Assembly (NCBI GenBank): GCA_905220665.1
Contig: CAJNAR010000185.1
Span: 83,159 to 147,158 of the forward strand
Length of the DNA: 64,000 nt
Reading direction: 5' to 3'
DNA from: Albugo candida
Taxonomy: Eukaryota; Oomycota; Peronosporomycetes; Albuginales; Albuginaceae
A program made the translations under genes and the position numbers. The notes under the pieces were generated by a model. It was given only the letters and a program-made list of their open reading frames with translations, made no database searches and had not been told where the DNA came from. The first letter of the stretch is position 1. The number at the start of each line of letters is the position of its first letter. Of this stretch, positions 1 through 10,998 are shown piece by piece.

Positions 1-17
1 AAGAAGCATACGATATA

Positions 18-682
18 TCAGGGAATTGTCTGCCGTGATAGCGAGTCAGACTTGTTGTTCTCGGGCGTGAAGAAAAAAATGTATGAGTCATATATGGCCG
101 TAATGGATGTAAGGTTGAGGCTGATTATTTCGTCAACTGCTGTAGTGATTTTATCTAGTGGGGCGTGCCACTTAACGTTTTCGGTGTCGGATAGACTGTT
201 AGTAATGTGAGTTTGGAGTTGCTCAAGCACTCTTTTGTTGCGGAAATATAATCTATGTAGAATATTTATTAGCGATAAAATTTTGGTGGAAGCTGATATT
301 AATCTGTGGTCGCTGTAAACATATGTGTAAGGGTGTCTTTAAGCAGGAAGTTGTATATGTACTGAGACGGGAAGACAATACTCGTAACTTTGATTGAGTA
401 TGTGTTATGTGCTACGGGTACTCTCTACGTTGATACTTTCCAGCTCGTTTCTTGAATGCTTTTTTGGCAGGGCGAAATTTTTAGCGCCGCAAAATTCGTC
501 CGATTAAGCTCCACTATGGGTGCGATATCCTCTACGTGAGATTTCACACCGTCGTCGATAACAGTGTAGTAGAATCGGTGGTGTAATGGCTGTATGTCGT
601 TTTCTCTCGCAAAAATCCTCTGCATCGATTTTAGGTCTTCTTGAATGAGGAGTATACACAGTGATGAGTAGTTTGAATGCAA
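18..682 (-). CDS. Hypothetical gene, two coding-looking minus-strand exons
   Basis: Two open segments on the minus strand (682-425 and 230-18) have ordinary protein composition. The first includes FARENDIQPLHHRFYYTVID followed by an acidic stretch; the second runs through KWHAPLDKITTAVDEIISLN. They are in different frames with about 190 bases between them, so an intron is likely, but I could not fix donor and acceptor sites. The 5' exon may begin further upstream, beyond 682, where a second frame (SPVAFKLLIT) is also open. I do not recognise the family. A small trafficking-adaptor (TRAPP-like) fold was considered but no motif supports it. The gene may also continue off the left edge of the window. 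Confidence 0.3.
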
Positions 683-2012
683 CAGGAGACAAGACTATGA
701 GCTGGTGAGTGGCAATTAGGTCAGTAACTGTTCAATAGTGATACATGTGGGCTATATTCTGCGCAAGATGGTAGAGTGGGAATATAACTGAATTCAAGCC
801 CGATAATAAGATCACCTTTGTACCTTCGGCTGTATGCATTTAAGAAACTTGCGTTAATTCCGTTTCCTCTTGAAGAAGAAATTCCGTCTAGCTTCGAAAG
901 GATGTGCTACTACTTGATTGTGACGTGAGGCGTTCTTCTCAAACTGTCGATCTTACCAGAGCGGTAGACATCGAGGAGCCAGTTCGTACAGGTCATAGCT
1001 CCACGAAATTAATGTGGTTGCGAAAGAGAACTTACTTGAAATGCAGAGCGTAATTATGTCGCCTCTCCGATACAATCTGACACTTCGAAACTCTGACGTT
1101 CTGATCTTCTGACTCTTGTACACCCTGAATGTTTGGTTCCTTTGACGAAATGATGAGTAATTGTCATGAAGTTGAATAAGGTAGGTTGTGGCAGCATATG
1201 CAAGCTTTTAGTTTTTTAGGGTACTTAGCAACAACTGAAGTGTGCACTTATATGACCCATGTAGACTATATGGATGTGTCAAAATCTTTCTTATACGCTC
1301 GGGTTGATCATTTACTCTATTATCTAAAGGTAGGCCCGAAACAAGGAGCACGAAACACCCTCGAAAATTTACAGAGCTCTGCTCATTTCCACGGCCGTAA
1401 CATGCAGTCTCATGGAGATAGTCTATAAGTTAAGTATATTGAGTGCATAAGAGATGCATTCGACAAGAAGGATTGCGAAATCGTTTGAACAAGTTATGGC
1501 CAGGTGCAAGAATACCTCAGCCTTGATATATGGAATGCAGCTTGCAGACTCTTGGCAAAGTAAAAGCATTATGTCAAAATCATGTATTTGAAGTATATGA
1601 TACACAAATTCATAGTGATACATCCATCGTGATACATTCGCAGAATTCAACACCACCAACATATTTCTAAGAGATGTTCTGTGTATGACGGGGATGATTT
1701 CCGTCAACAATCCGAAATATGCTGCCGAATGTGGAATGTCCTTTTTTTTTCATAGCTAGGGAAGCCCGAGCACGAAGCTGGATTGTGTGGCTTCGCTCAA
1801 ACTTTCACGAAGGTACATGCGATGTTCTTGCCAAATTAAACGACCCCTCTGATCAAACAACCTTCCTATCGCCTATAACCGATAAAAAGATGAGCAGTGT
1901 ATGCGATCAAGATTATGCTAGAGTGGACGGTACTTGGATCGAAGCCTTCCTTCTTCAAACCATTCATTTCCCATTTATACATATTGTACACATTTGGTAT
2001 ACGTATACAAAA
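683..2012. other. No supported gene
   Basis: Short open stretches occur on both strands (for example + 1186-1428 and - 1710-1423), but none shows a recognisable motif or a splice structure I could close. The frame that becomes the methyltransferase gene is open back to 1719, so part of 1719-2012 could be an N-terminal extension or a mitochondrial presequence of that gene. The residues there look less protein-like than those after 2013. Confidence 0.3.
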
Positions 2013-3268
2013 ATGGACAAAACAATCGCCAGACTTATCAAGGGCGAAGCGCTTTATGGATATCATAGTGTTCTCCAGGCACTCGAAGTCGCACATAGAG
2101 ATATTTACACCTTATACATAAAGGCCGAAAGTGATCGAAAACAAGACGGGAAAGCTAGGCAATTTACCAATAAAATTTTACACCTTGCGAAGATACATGA
2201 AATTGCTGTTCGGCCACTGGAGTAAAGCACTTGACCATTTCTTCAAAATTCTGAAAATTCACCTACTATCGGCTCTGTCCGTCTCTTAGCAAGTGGACTT
2301 TGAATAAAATTTCTAATGATAGACCACACCAGGTATCACAAACACGTCTACATTTTTCTGTCATCTACTGTCATTAAGCTGAATAGGGTGTCATCTTGGA
2401 TGCAAGTCCGCTCGAAATCCCTTTCTGTGAACCAGTCAAACCTAGAGAAGATCAGGTATACGTACACATGAGCGGTTGTTACATTTACTGCTAACTTAAG
2501 CTGCAGTTCCCGGTGTTGCTTGCCCTCGATGAGATACAGGACCCTCAAGTACATTGTATTTACTAGCGCTTTGTTTGCCCACTGATGACATAAGGTTATC
2601 AGAATCTTGGAGCAATACTGAGAACAGCACACTTTCTCGGTTGCAGCGGTGTCGTAATGGGTCACAAAAATTGTGCACCACTCTCCCCGGCAGTGCGTCC
2701 ATACAATCTCGCATGTGCAATGTCTCAGAAGATCATAATAGGTGTCGCGGGCATCTGCCGGAGCGTTGGAGATATTAGCAGCGGCTGTAAGACTGTGTTT
2801 TCAAGACTGAAATTTCATATTGGCACGCTTCACCAAACTGAACTTGTTCTTCTCATCAGAGCATGCTCTCACAAGCACAATGTATGCACGAATTCTTGGC
2901 TCGAAGTAACGCTCTGTCTTGGCGTACTATTGGAGCATCTTGTAGCAAGCACGCTACTCCAATCACCGGCTTCTCGAAGAGATGCCCAACTATCCTTGTA
3001 ATGGTGAGAAAATCCGTCAATAGGTTAACATTTCTCAATGAAAAGAATCGATGTGCTGTAGGGCAATGAGCAACGAGGGCTTCGAAAAAATATCACAAAA
3101 TGCTGTGATCAGCTTGTCCGTATCGCCGGTACGTCGATAATTGTGGCATTCACAGTCACCCTGCTGAATGACCCGTTAGGTAAAAGTGAGCAAGAGTTTA
3201 CAAATGTCGACTCACTAAATGTGAGTGTGGCAAGTGGCATTCTTTTGCATGAATTGCTCAAATGCTAA
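2013..3268 (+). CDS. SpoU-family rRNA (guanosine-2'-O-) methyltransferase, MRM1/TrmH type, 8 exons
   Basis: Exons read as 2013-2221, 2290-2332, 2387-2455, 2507-2548, 2603-2692, 2742-2786, 2860-3003 and 3062-3268. All seven introns (49-73 bp) are GT-AG. The joined exons give 849 nt, a 282-residue protein. It starts with the RNA-binding SpoU substrate domain (GEALYGYHSVLQAL near residue 12, then NDRPHQ followed by GVILDA). The SPOUT catalytic domain has all three family motifs: NLGAILRTAHF, then ILVMGNEQRGLR across the seventh splice, then SLNVSVASGILLHELL at the C terminus. Known members transfer a methyl group from S-adenosylmethionine to a ribose of rRNA, in mitochondria for MRM1. The ATG at 2013 is chosen because homology starts there; the frame is open to 1719, so a targeting extension is possible. 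No frameshift or stop is needed, so the gene appears functional. Confidence 0.85.
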
Positions 3269-4099
3269 TGTATGCTACTCACCATACTCGAGCATTATCT
3301 CCACGAATGCTGTTACCACGTTTTTAGCGTCACTTACATACACAACATATCATTCTGACCTATATTTTATTGGTCTGATTCCAATCAGACGTATTTGCCT
3401 AACACGCCAGTGCTATCGCCATAAATGTCCAATTCACATTCACATTCACATACCATTCCACTTGAACTTGACCAATTCGAAAGCTAAGCAGAATAAGGAT
3501 AGTTTTACACATTAAAAAGCTTCTTGTGATTGGAATGCTTCTATGCATAGCCAGGTGCTCTGCCCCGCTCATAAATATTTCATCACAATCACCTCTATCC
3601 ACTGCTCAAGATCGTTTTGCTACATCAATCGTGATTTGCACTTTGATCTACTAGTGCAGTACACCAAAGAAACTTCATTTGGCACGACAAATCTATGCGT
3701 AAAATATTGCTTCGAGTGTCGAGTACAATCCCGGCAATTGGCCTCACCATCACTATATGTTTCTGAGTACGAGCTGCCTATTCTATGGCGATGTTCAGTT
3801 TGGGCTGCGTTGTTGACCGTCTTTCGCTTTTGTCTCTTATCATATTCCGTTGATCAAAAAGCGTGTTTATGGAGTCACTTTGATGCAGCCACGAGAAGGA
3901 CTTGACGCCAATCTTTGCCCACAACTAAGCTTTGCCTCGATATTCAAAGAAGCCCACTGTGAAAGTTAGTGAATCCGTAGTGCATACCTGTACTATGATG
4001 TATCCGTGAGCCAAAGTACTAGTGGATTTTTTGCACGAAAGATTTGAGTCACCCTTGCCCCTATATTCAACGCAAAAAGGTCAGATAAACACGATCTAT
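3269..4099. other. No supported gene
   Basis: A + frame is open at 3543-3905 (120 codons), and overlapping minus frames are open around 3993-4378. None has a motif, a low-stop context beyond chance, or a clean splice pattern. The region separates two plus-strand transcription units and may hold the promoter of the second. Confidence 0.3.
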
Positions 4100-5856
4100 T
4101 CTTTAGTGGGCGCGCAAAATCCAGCTGCGCGCAAAATAACTGACGATCATCATGAATTTTATAAGCCAAGCAATACGGAAGCGTTGATGTAACCCAGAAA
4201 TGATTACGCAAGTTTGAAGGATAACATGTTTGTTTAGCGAGGTAATGATGAATCTTCGACAATGCGAGATTTCATGCACTATGTAGCGCCGAACTAGATA
4301 TTGTGACAACTGTGTTATTTCCATCAATACGGCTGCGAAGTTGCATTTTATTGACGCCGGAATTACTGCCTTGTCCAAGCAACGTGACCGGCTTCGTCAG
4401 CGCAAACACCCACCTACTCTGGATGAGGTATCACTACCCATCAACTACATGATAGACCAGCGTGAAGCGACAAAGTTGATGAAATTGAGCTGTCAAGAAA
4501 TTACAAGCGAGACCACATTGAGCTACTCCTGGAGAACGGGGCTCGTATTTGGTGATAGAACCACCGCGATGTATTAAATACAGATAAATAAATGTATAGT
4601 GGCTCAAACATCCGTGACTTGATGGATCTAGAAAGATGGCATTGCACGGACAAAATTGATCCAAACATGGAAGAATGCGCAACTGCAGACTTCCTGAGTG
4701 GAGATCTGGAAAAATGGACGAACTTGATAACGAGATCGTTGTAAGAGCTGTAGTTTATACTCTACCTGAGCATTCTGGTCTCGAAAGACAGTTAAATGAG
4801 GGCCAAGCGTGCCGAAGTTTGTATGAAAAAGGCAAACGATCTTAAGCAGATGTTAATTGCATATAGAATACGCCTTATCGGTAGTGAAGGCAACGGTAAT
4901 GCTCTCCGAAGCGCTGCACATTGATTAATTTTGGCGAGAGACGTCAAAGCTTATTTGTACAGCCCAGCGGTGAAGGCGATCTTGACATTGATGGTATGTC
5001 GTTTTGACAAAACGAAGATGACTTGTTCAATAATTTTGCTTTTGTTTCTTCGGGGATGCTACCAACCGCTCATGATTGTCAGCAGAGTACTTGTACGTGT
5101 GAACTTTTATGATGATAAACTACTTATCATCATAAAAGCTCACACGTACAAGTTCTCTGCCTCTAAACACAGCACCACACTAAAGGCAGATTATGCGGCA
5201 TGATAGCCGCGTTTGAAAAAGAAATTTGCACAGGGGTAAGGCTTCCTATCGTCGAATTGATTGATAAAATGATGGAATTTTGCAAAGATCGGATATCAAG
5301 ACCTGTTGCTAGTGTGGCAGTTACGACACTCTTCACTACACAGTCGTTCAATTCAAAAATCACTCTCCGCTGGAAGTATATGTGCACTGTACTGCGCGAA
5401 AGGTGATGATGATATCTACGGCTCATGTCGGAGACGCTTTCTTTATGTAACTATTTCCGTCGCTTAGAATATACTGCGAGCTACCAAAGTCATATATGTT
5501 CGTGCAAATCGTATTGTTTATACAATTATGTTTTGTGCTGAGCTGTTTCTCCGAGATGACCAGCTGAATTGCGTTGTATCTATTAAAACTTCACCGCAAT
5601 ATCCAAAACTCGACTATCATGCTCGTCCTCGAGCTCATGTGTGGATAAAAGACTCTCGAGATCAAGAAGAAGGCTATAGATATATATGTCACTTTAATGA
5701 GAGCTGCTTCAAACTTATGTCTCTCCAGATTCCGAACCTGATTGCGAAAAAAGACTCGGCGCTCTCATTTTACAGTCATCGCGGAGTAATATACATTCAT
5801 TGAATCAATTCTCAAGAGGCGCATCTCAATTGTTTATAAGACCAAATATGCGATAG
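4100..5856 (+). CDS. Unidentified multi-exon gene (approximate limits)
   Basis: A run of plus-strand segments in changing frames looks coding and is separated by plausible GT-AG introns. Segments are about 4106-4190 (AQNPAARKITDDHHEFYKPS), 4295-4430 (HFIDAGITALSKQRDRLRQR), 4592-4740 (NIRDLMDLERWHCTDKID), 4797-4925 (MRAKRAEVCMKKANDLKQML), 4931-4993 ending at a GTATGT donor, 5200-5405 (LPIVELIDKMMEFCKDRISR), 5477-5680 after a CTTAG acceptor (LNCVVSIKTSPQYPKLDYHA), and a last exon ending at TAG 5854-5856. The basic, helical composition suggests a nuclear or scaffold protein; similarity to the C-terminal part of THOC5 crossed my mind but rests on pattern only. The exact exon joins are not all resolved and more than one gene may be involved. 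The hairpin at 5082-5160 lies between two of these segments. Confidence 0.4.
5082..5160. repeat. Near-perfect 37-bp inverted repeat with 5-nt loop
   Basis: Bases 5082-5118 are the reverse complement of 5124-5160 with only two mismatches (second-arm positions 5154 and 5139). The loop 5119-5123 is ACTAC. As RNA from either strand this would form a long, almost unbroken stem-loop. It does not resemble the ends of any transposon seen elsewhere in the window and has no flanking direct repeat that I can see. It lies in what looks like an intron or inter-exon gap of the unidentified gene. It could be a small-RNA precursor, a very small fold-back element, or a cruciform-forming site. Confidence 0.9.
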
Positions 5857-7642
5857 GCTACTGGCGACGAATAACCCTTTCTTTATCCGTTTGTTGAAAA
5901 GCTCAAAGTAACCTTCCATATTCTCCGGAACGAGCGCATTTACAGAGTTTTATATGATTGAGAAACTGCATGACATGAAGTATTATATTGATTAGGTGAC
6001 CATAAATGTGATGCTTGTGAAAGTCGTAAATTTGAATTTCTATACGCGGTTCTCACTCCCATTTATTCACGTCATTGAAGGACAGGTTTAGTTCCTTCCC
6101 GTCTACTCTGTGTATACCCTCAGTGTAGTGTGAATGATCTTCACTCCGACTGATGGAGAAAACCTAGAGCTAGCAAGAAATAGCCAAACCTCTCTTGGGT
6201 ATTCCGGCTTATCAGATCGCCCCCATTCGAGTAGCATCAACAGCCTTTTTACGGCCTTCTTTGTAAAGTCTGCTTAGCGATCCTTTTACACTACCTGTAA
6301 TTATTCTTGTAATCCGATAAATAAGAAGGTGAGTTTTTAATTCGTGCCATAGATCCATCAGTATCAGGGCAGGAACATTATCTGATCAAGCCGGGTAAGT
6401 GATACATAGTGGTAAGTCAGCTAACAAAAGAATTTACTTGAACGATTTGCACAAGTCCATTTTGTATCGGAAAGCTTGAGATTGAGAGGGCGTACCCATT
6501 CCGTCAAGATTGCAATTTCGATTCGCAAGCAATCGTAAATACGCTGCCGGCTCGTCGGTGATCTACGAATATTGCAACATACGGATATTTCAAATTGCCA
6601 CGTGTTAGCCTAGGTTGATACCGAGGCACTAAGTAGTTAAAACCTGATGAAACATAAAAGACTAGAATATTTCTGATTTCATTAACGTGTGTGTAACTTG
6701 TATTGATGCGAGAAGAATTCGCAATGTTATTGAAGTAATTGCCTTTCAGGGAGTTTGTACCTTAGTTCGATTGTATCATGATTGATTACATATAATCCAG
6801 ATTCCGAGAATGATTGCATAGCACCTTATACTAAAAGACAGCTAAGCATCCTCTAAATCGAAGTTGTCAAAGTAAAACTTGAACAAGTGGGAATAAAAGA
6901 GTTTACTACCCATGTTATTCTAATAAGCAACAGGATCTACCAGAACTAGCAATTATGATCATTATACTGCTTGAAATGACATTTTGTTTCGAACTGTGAA
7001 CGAACCTGATGTTACTTTCCAAAGTCATGCCAACATCGGAATAAGTGTGTGTCTAGATGTCAATATTCCGAATATTGTCACTTTTTCTTAGGGCATGTAT
7101 GCCGAGTTATCGAATGATTTGACGATTAGATTGTAGCTCACGGACTTGAGCAATCTATTCATTCGGCAGTTTTTCCTTAGCCGTAGGAAACATTGGAGTG
7201 ATATCTTTCCGAAAAAATGAAGTGACTTGTGACTATATCATCACTCCGTGATTGATGATGCTTCCTTAGTGTAATGCCGATATGCCAGTACCAAGCAATA
7301 TTATCCATATGCCTGAGCTTAAATGACCGGTATATTCTTATTGGGGATTAGGAAAGCACACTACATCTTCTAAACTTATGTGTACGACGACGTCTTCGAT
7401 TACAAACACGTCACATAGGTGACGATTATACCGTTGCTCCTCGCAGTTCCAGTCTCCAGTTGATGGAATTCACTCCTATACATTTCATAAATAAACCTAT
7501 GCCATCGTTAAGTAGTTTCTTGAGATGACAGGTCCCATCTGTTCGCAGAGCAACGGTCGTTTGGATAATGAAAACAACCGTCAGTTGCAACGTGTCAGCC
7601 GATCAACTTAAAGCTCACTTTTGATTTGGTTCGATTGGAAAG
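5857..7642. other. 1.8 kb without a recognisable gene
   Basis: No open frame of useful length, no conserved motif, no tRNA-like cloverleaf and no obvious repeat was found on either strand. Short coding-looking pieces could belong to fast-evolving or intron-dense genes, but I cannot support any. The last few hundred bases should contain the promoter of the MLF-like gene at 7643. Confidence 0.4.
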
Positions 7643-8254
7643 ATGCTTAGCACGTGGGATTTTGTTCGGCCGACAATTTGGCACCCAATGGCGTCACTGG
7701 AGCAGTCTTTGATGGATTTGGATTTTATGACGAATACGTTTCTCGCACCTACCTACCCAACTCGCATCCTTATGGGGTCCATGAGTCGTACTGATGATGA
7801 TGATTTTTTCAAAGACCTCCCGCAGATGCAAGGGAACAAAAACGAACAGAGCCAGACGGGTGAACAAGAGCAGCAGAAGAAAGAAGATCAACAGGGGTAT
7901 TCTTCATACTCCTATAGCACGTCCTCAATTGTTGATGAAAACGGTCGTCGCATTTCGAGTTCACGCCGTCGCTATGAAGATTCTACGGGCCGCCTGAAAG
8001 CTGTCCACGAACGTGATGTCGATGGAAAGCGGCTTACGACGATCTGGAATCGTCCAAAAAAAGATGAAGAAGGAGAACATCGAACAATTTGCTCGTCAGG
8101 AAGTCCCGAGGAGTTTGAAAAGCTTTGGTCTGAAACAAGTTTCGGAAAAGCTCATCAGAAAAAACTCGAAGAGGGTGCAAACGCGAATCAAAAGAAACCT
8201 GAAGAGAATTTGCAACAGCCACAGGAAAAATCTGGAAGTGAAACTGCGCCTTGA
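7643..8254 (+). CDS. Myeloid leukemia factor (MLF)-like protein
   Basis: Single-exon, 203-residue protein starting at the first ATG of the frame (MLSTWDFVRPTIWHP). Residues 1-60 are hydrophobic/aromatic. An acidic patch (DDDDFFKDLP) and a Q/E/K-rich linker follow. Residues about 85-165 carry the MLF1-type core: a Ser/Tyr-rich strand (YSSYSYSTSSIVDENGRRIS), SRRRYEDSTGRLKAVHERDV, GKRLTTIWNRP, and an SPEEFEKLWSETSFG segment. The tail is low-complexity and charged. In animals MLF proteins are small adaptors that shuttle between nucleus and cytoplasm and are linked to protein quality control; the molecular activity is not an enzyme reaction. The function in this organism is inferred only from the fold signature. 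There is no sign of damage. The polysaccharide deacetylase gene starts about 190 bases downstream on the same strand. Confidence 0.75.
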   Translation: MLSTWDFVRPTIWHPMASLEQSLMDLDFMTNTFLAPTYPTRILMGSMSRTDDDDFFKDLPQMQGNKNEQSQTGEQEQQKKEDQQGYSSYSYSTSSIVDENGRRISSSRRRYEDSTGRLKAVHERDVDGKRLTTIWNRPKKDEEGEHRTICSSGSPEEFEKLWSETSFGKAHQKKLEEGANANQKKPEENLQQPQEKSGSETAP

Positions 8255-8440
8255 GTAGCCATTTTCTTCTGTGTAATTATGTATTTAAGTAGCGATTTAG
8301 GATGCAGTATTCGGTGTATGTAGTACATCTCGTGGCGTGCTGAGCCATTTTTGTTGTGCATGATAATGACTCCTTAACAGGTTTGATGAGTTTCGACTTA
8401 TTACATTGTTGATCAGCAACATTATTTTTATGTCGACCCA

Positions 8441-9220
8441 GTGGCAACAATAAAATCAGCAAACAGAGAAACTACGCACACGACTATGTTTTTGTCGGTC
8501 ATTGCGGTTTCACTCTTATTGCTAGCCGTAATTCTTGTTCACGTGTACTTTCTACCACACTATCTCCTGCGATTCCTCGTCAGTAGGTCAGATCCTTCAG
8601 TATTTTGGTGCACGTTTACCTCGGCACGTACTTGCTCCCTCACCATTGATGATGCCCCCTCCAATTCCACAAGCGCCATTCTTGATCAACTCAAAAAATT
8701 CAAAGTGACCGCAACTTTTTTTATCATTTCAGATCAGATTCCTGGCCATGAGGAGGTAATGAAGCGGATTGTCGACGAGGGTCATACTCTAGGTAATCAC
8801 CTCACCGAAGACCGCCCTTCCATCCGGGATAGTCTTGAGACGTTTGAAGGTAAGATCATGGAGTGTGAAAGCGCCATAATGGAGTACCAGGTAATTGGGA
8901 AAGGTAAGCAGATTCACAAAATGAAGTCAAAGTGGCTGCGACCAGCTTCCGGATGGTTTACATCGGAGATGTTTCGCGTCATCCAGAAGCATGGCTACAG
9001 AGTATGTATGGGTAGTGTTTATCCACACGATGCACAGATCAAGTCTGAGATCATCAATTCATTATACCTCAAATATCGCACAAAGTCTGGCTCCGTCCTG
9101 CTGATTCATGATCGCCCATGGACCAGTGGCGTTTTGAAAGACGCGCTTCCTGACCTCACGTCGAAGTACAAATTCATAAGCGTTGATGAGCTCTACGACA
9201 TCCATGTAACAAGATCGTGA
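8441..9220 (+). CDS. Membrane-anchored polysaccharide deacetylase-like protein (NodB domain)
   Basis: Intronless 259-residue ORF. Residues 16-45 form one strong hydrophobic helix (FLSVIAVSLLLLAVILVHVY), giving a signal-anchor topology with the rest outside the cytosol. From residue 66 the NodB/carbohydrate-esterase-4 fold can be followed: motif 1 LTIDDAP (usual T/S-F-DDGP), TATFFI, motif 2 with the metal-binding histidine pattern EGHTLGNHLTED, motif 3 WLRPASGWF, and a late LLIHDRP. The family removes acetyl groups from N-acetylglucosamine polymers such as chitin, using a bound divalent metal. Motif 1 is off consensus (Ile for Phe, Ala for Gly), but both aspartates and the downstream residues stay, so activity is plausible. 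The ATG at 8441 is the first in frame; ATG 8486 just before the helix is an alternative start. Confidence 0.8.
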   Translation: MATIKSANRETTHTTMFLSVIAVSLLLLAVILVHVYFLPHYLLRFLVSRSDPSVFWCTFTSARTCSLTIDDAPSNSTSAILDQLKKFKVTATFFIISDQIPGHEEVMKRIVDEGHTLGNHLTEDRPSIRDSLETFEGKIMECESAIMEYQVIGKGKQIHKMKSKWLRPASGWFTSEMFRVIQKHGYRVCMGSVYPHDAQIKSEIINSLYLKYRTKSGSVLLIHDRPWTSGVLKDALPDLTSKYKFISVDELYDIHVTRS

Positions 9221-9498
9221 GCAACTACTCAACTGCATTTCGCTCGGTATATTTAGATGCAAGTTCCATAGTTCGTGTTCTTCTGCATGTGCAATAATGA
9301 TGTTGAATGCTTCAGTTGCTCCTACTGAAAAGTGAACCTTCATTTTGCTGATTTGATACAATTGTAGCACTGTTGTGCAATACCGTGCAATGAAATGATG
9401 AAAGCGAACAACGTATTTAGCTCAACCTCGGCCTTGCGCGTGTACGCGACATTACTAAACGGCCAGAAATTGAATTCGCTATAATAGAACGAACTATA

Positions 9499-10244
9499 AT
9501 GTCATTCGCCCGTTTCATAAGAAGAAGACCAAGCATGCGATCGGCGCTCAAACGAGGATGCAGGATGCAACGCGCTTTCAGACCCATTTTCTCAACTCGA
9601 TCCATTGTTGATAAAAATACTTTGGATCACACCAACGCGCAGACTTTTGTACTTGTTATGCTTGAACAAGAAAAGCGACTTCTTAAAGTTATCGATGATG
9701 AGACTTATATCTTTTTCTGCCCAATTGATAAAACAAGCATTGGAATTCTTGTGGAGCAATCATTGGAGACATTACATCAACCTCTATCTCAGTTCCACAG
9801 TCTAAGGCATGATCTATATTCACGATACCACGGAGAAGAAAAGAAAAGAAAAATACAAACGAGTCGCTCAACTGCTGAAGTTGCTGTTTTGGATATGCAG
9901 GAGCTACTGATTACTTCGAGTACGATCTCATTACTCATGCCATCACAGCGTATTTGACCACATTCGTAGATTTGGATAAGCTAGCCGATGAATCGCTCAA
10001 TGTCGCGAGTCTTTTCAATCAAAAAGACATAGCTAACGCATCTGGTCTCTCCCGCGATATCTCATCTGCACTACAAACATGTATCAGTCTGAACGGCAGA
10101 ATTAAGAAGATCCTTGGAACTCATTATCCAAGATTTTTGCAGGATTTACCGCCTGATTTTGGTCGTGTCTTTCCGAAAGCCGATTCGCGCGTTCTAGACG
10201 AAGGTTTCCTCACGAATGATTCCGCTGATCATGTCAGAAAGTGA
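9499..10244 (+). CDS. Unidentified protein with a mitochondrial-type presequence, two exons
   Basis: Proposed exons are 9499-9799 and 9901-10244, with a GT-AG intron 9800-9900; the join gives 214 residues and one clean frame. The N terminus (MSFARFIRRRPSMRSALKRG and on to about residue 34) is rich in Arg and Ser and has no acidic residue, which is typical of a mitochondrial targeting peptide. The body has no family motif I know; it contains FVLVMLEQEKRLLKVIDDET and, in exon 2, a helical region TAYLTTFVDLDKLADESLNV. The first frame stays open to 9957 without splicing, so an unspliced 152-residue form ending there is the alternative. The intron choice rests on the frame change and on the strong coding look of 9903-10244. 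The frame is also open upstream to 9421. Confidence 0.5.
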
Positions 10245-10633
10245 GGATTGCATTGATTTATTTATCTAGGATTTCTTGCGTTCTCCCTCTAGAATGCATG
10301 TAGTTTACTAGTGTTGTAATAGTAAGAAGTAAAGTTGGTTGTAATCTCGATCGATTGCATTTACACGACGTCTTAATTTTTTCTGCTTCGGAGCTGTCAT
10401 CCATTGCCCTCATTCTTTGTGGTTCCCCTCATCAGATCATCATACCCACTTATTCGACAACACAAATAGCATAATGACTTTTATATCGAGTCGAGGTATA
10501 TCTAGGAACGGGCTTTTTTCTTCAGTCACTCATGTCGCAACACAGCAGGGCGTTCGTACGTCTATGGATTCAATAATCTGGCTGGTACATTTTCAGACTG
10601 AATGCGGCCGGTGATTAGTTCGTACAGTTTCTA

Positions 10634-10998
10634 ATGAAATCCTCCGATTCATCATCGCGACTGAGAGACCAGCTGCGCGAAAAGTATAAATTCAGTGATC
10701 TGAACGGGCTGGATCAGCTAACAACTAGATAGCCTTAATAATATGTCAACATAGGTACTTCACGTCACTCAAGAGACGAAATGAGAAATCTTTCTCGTCT
10801 ATTCATCGATTCGTCAGAGGTTCCAGACAGGGCAGGCAGTACCACCATCAATCAGAAAGCGGTCGTCATTCACGTGTCCAAATTCAGTAACAGCTCTTAA
10901 TGAGCATCAACGTCGCACTTCCACCATTCAGGAGCAAAACTGTGTCGGGACTCAAAGCAAAATTCGTTCATTCGTTGCTTGACGTGGGCAGTCTCTAG
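10634..10998 (+). CDS. Small three-exon gene, basic protein of about 82 residues
   Basis: Exons 10634-10683, 10755-10886 and 10932-10998 are joined by GT-AG introns of 71 and 45 bp. Both splices keep one frame and remove stop codons. The first join gives RLRDQLREKYFTSLKRRN. The product is very basic and rich in Arg, Ser and His, ending HSLLDVGSL. I do not recognise it; the composition fits a nucleic-acid-binding or nucleolar factor, but this is inference. A further intron starting near 10983 would replace the last residues and end in KAKET about 11070, so the C terminus is uncertain. It lies between the mitochondrial-type gene and DPH7, all on the plus strand. Its introns match the size class of the confident genes. 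Confidence 0.5.

Noticed and set aside
1461..1610. Short plus-strand coding-looking frame (MHSTRRIAKSFEQVMARC)
   Set aside because: Only about 45 codons, no splice partners, and a competing minus frame of similar quality.
3129..3155. Possible eighth intron (GTACG...CACAG, 27 bp) in the methyltransferase gene
   Set aside because: It is too short for the intron class here and its length keeps the frame open, so it was left as coding sequence.
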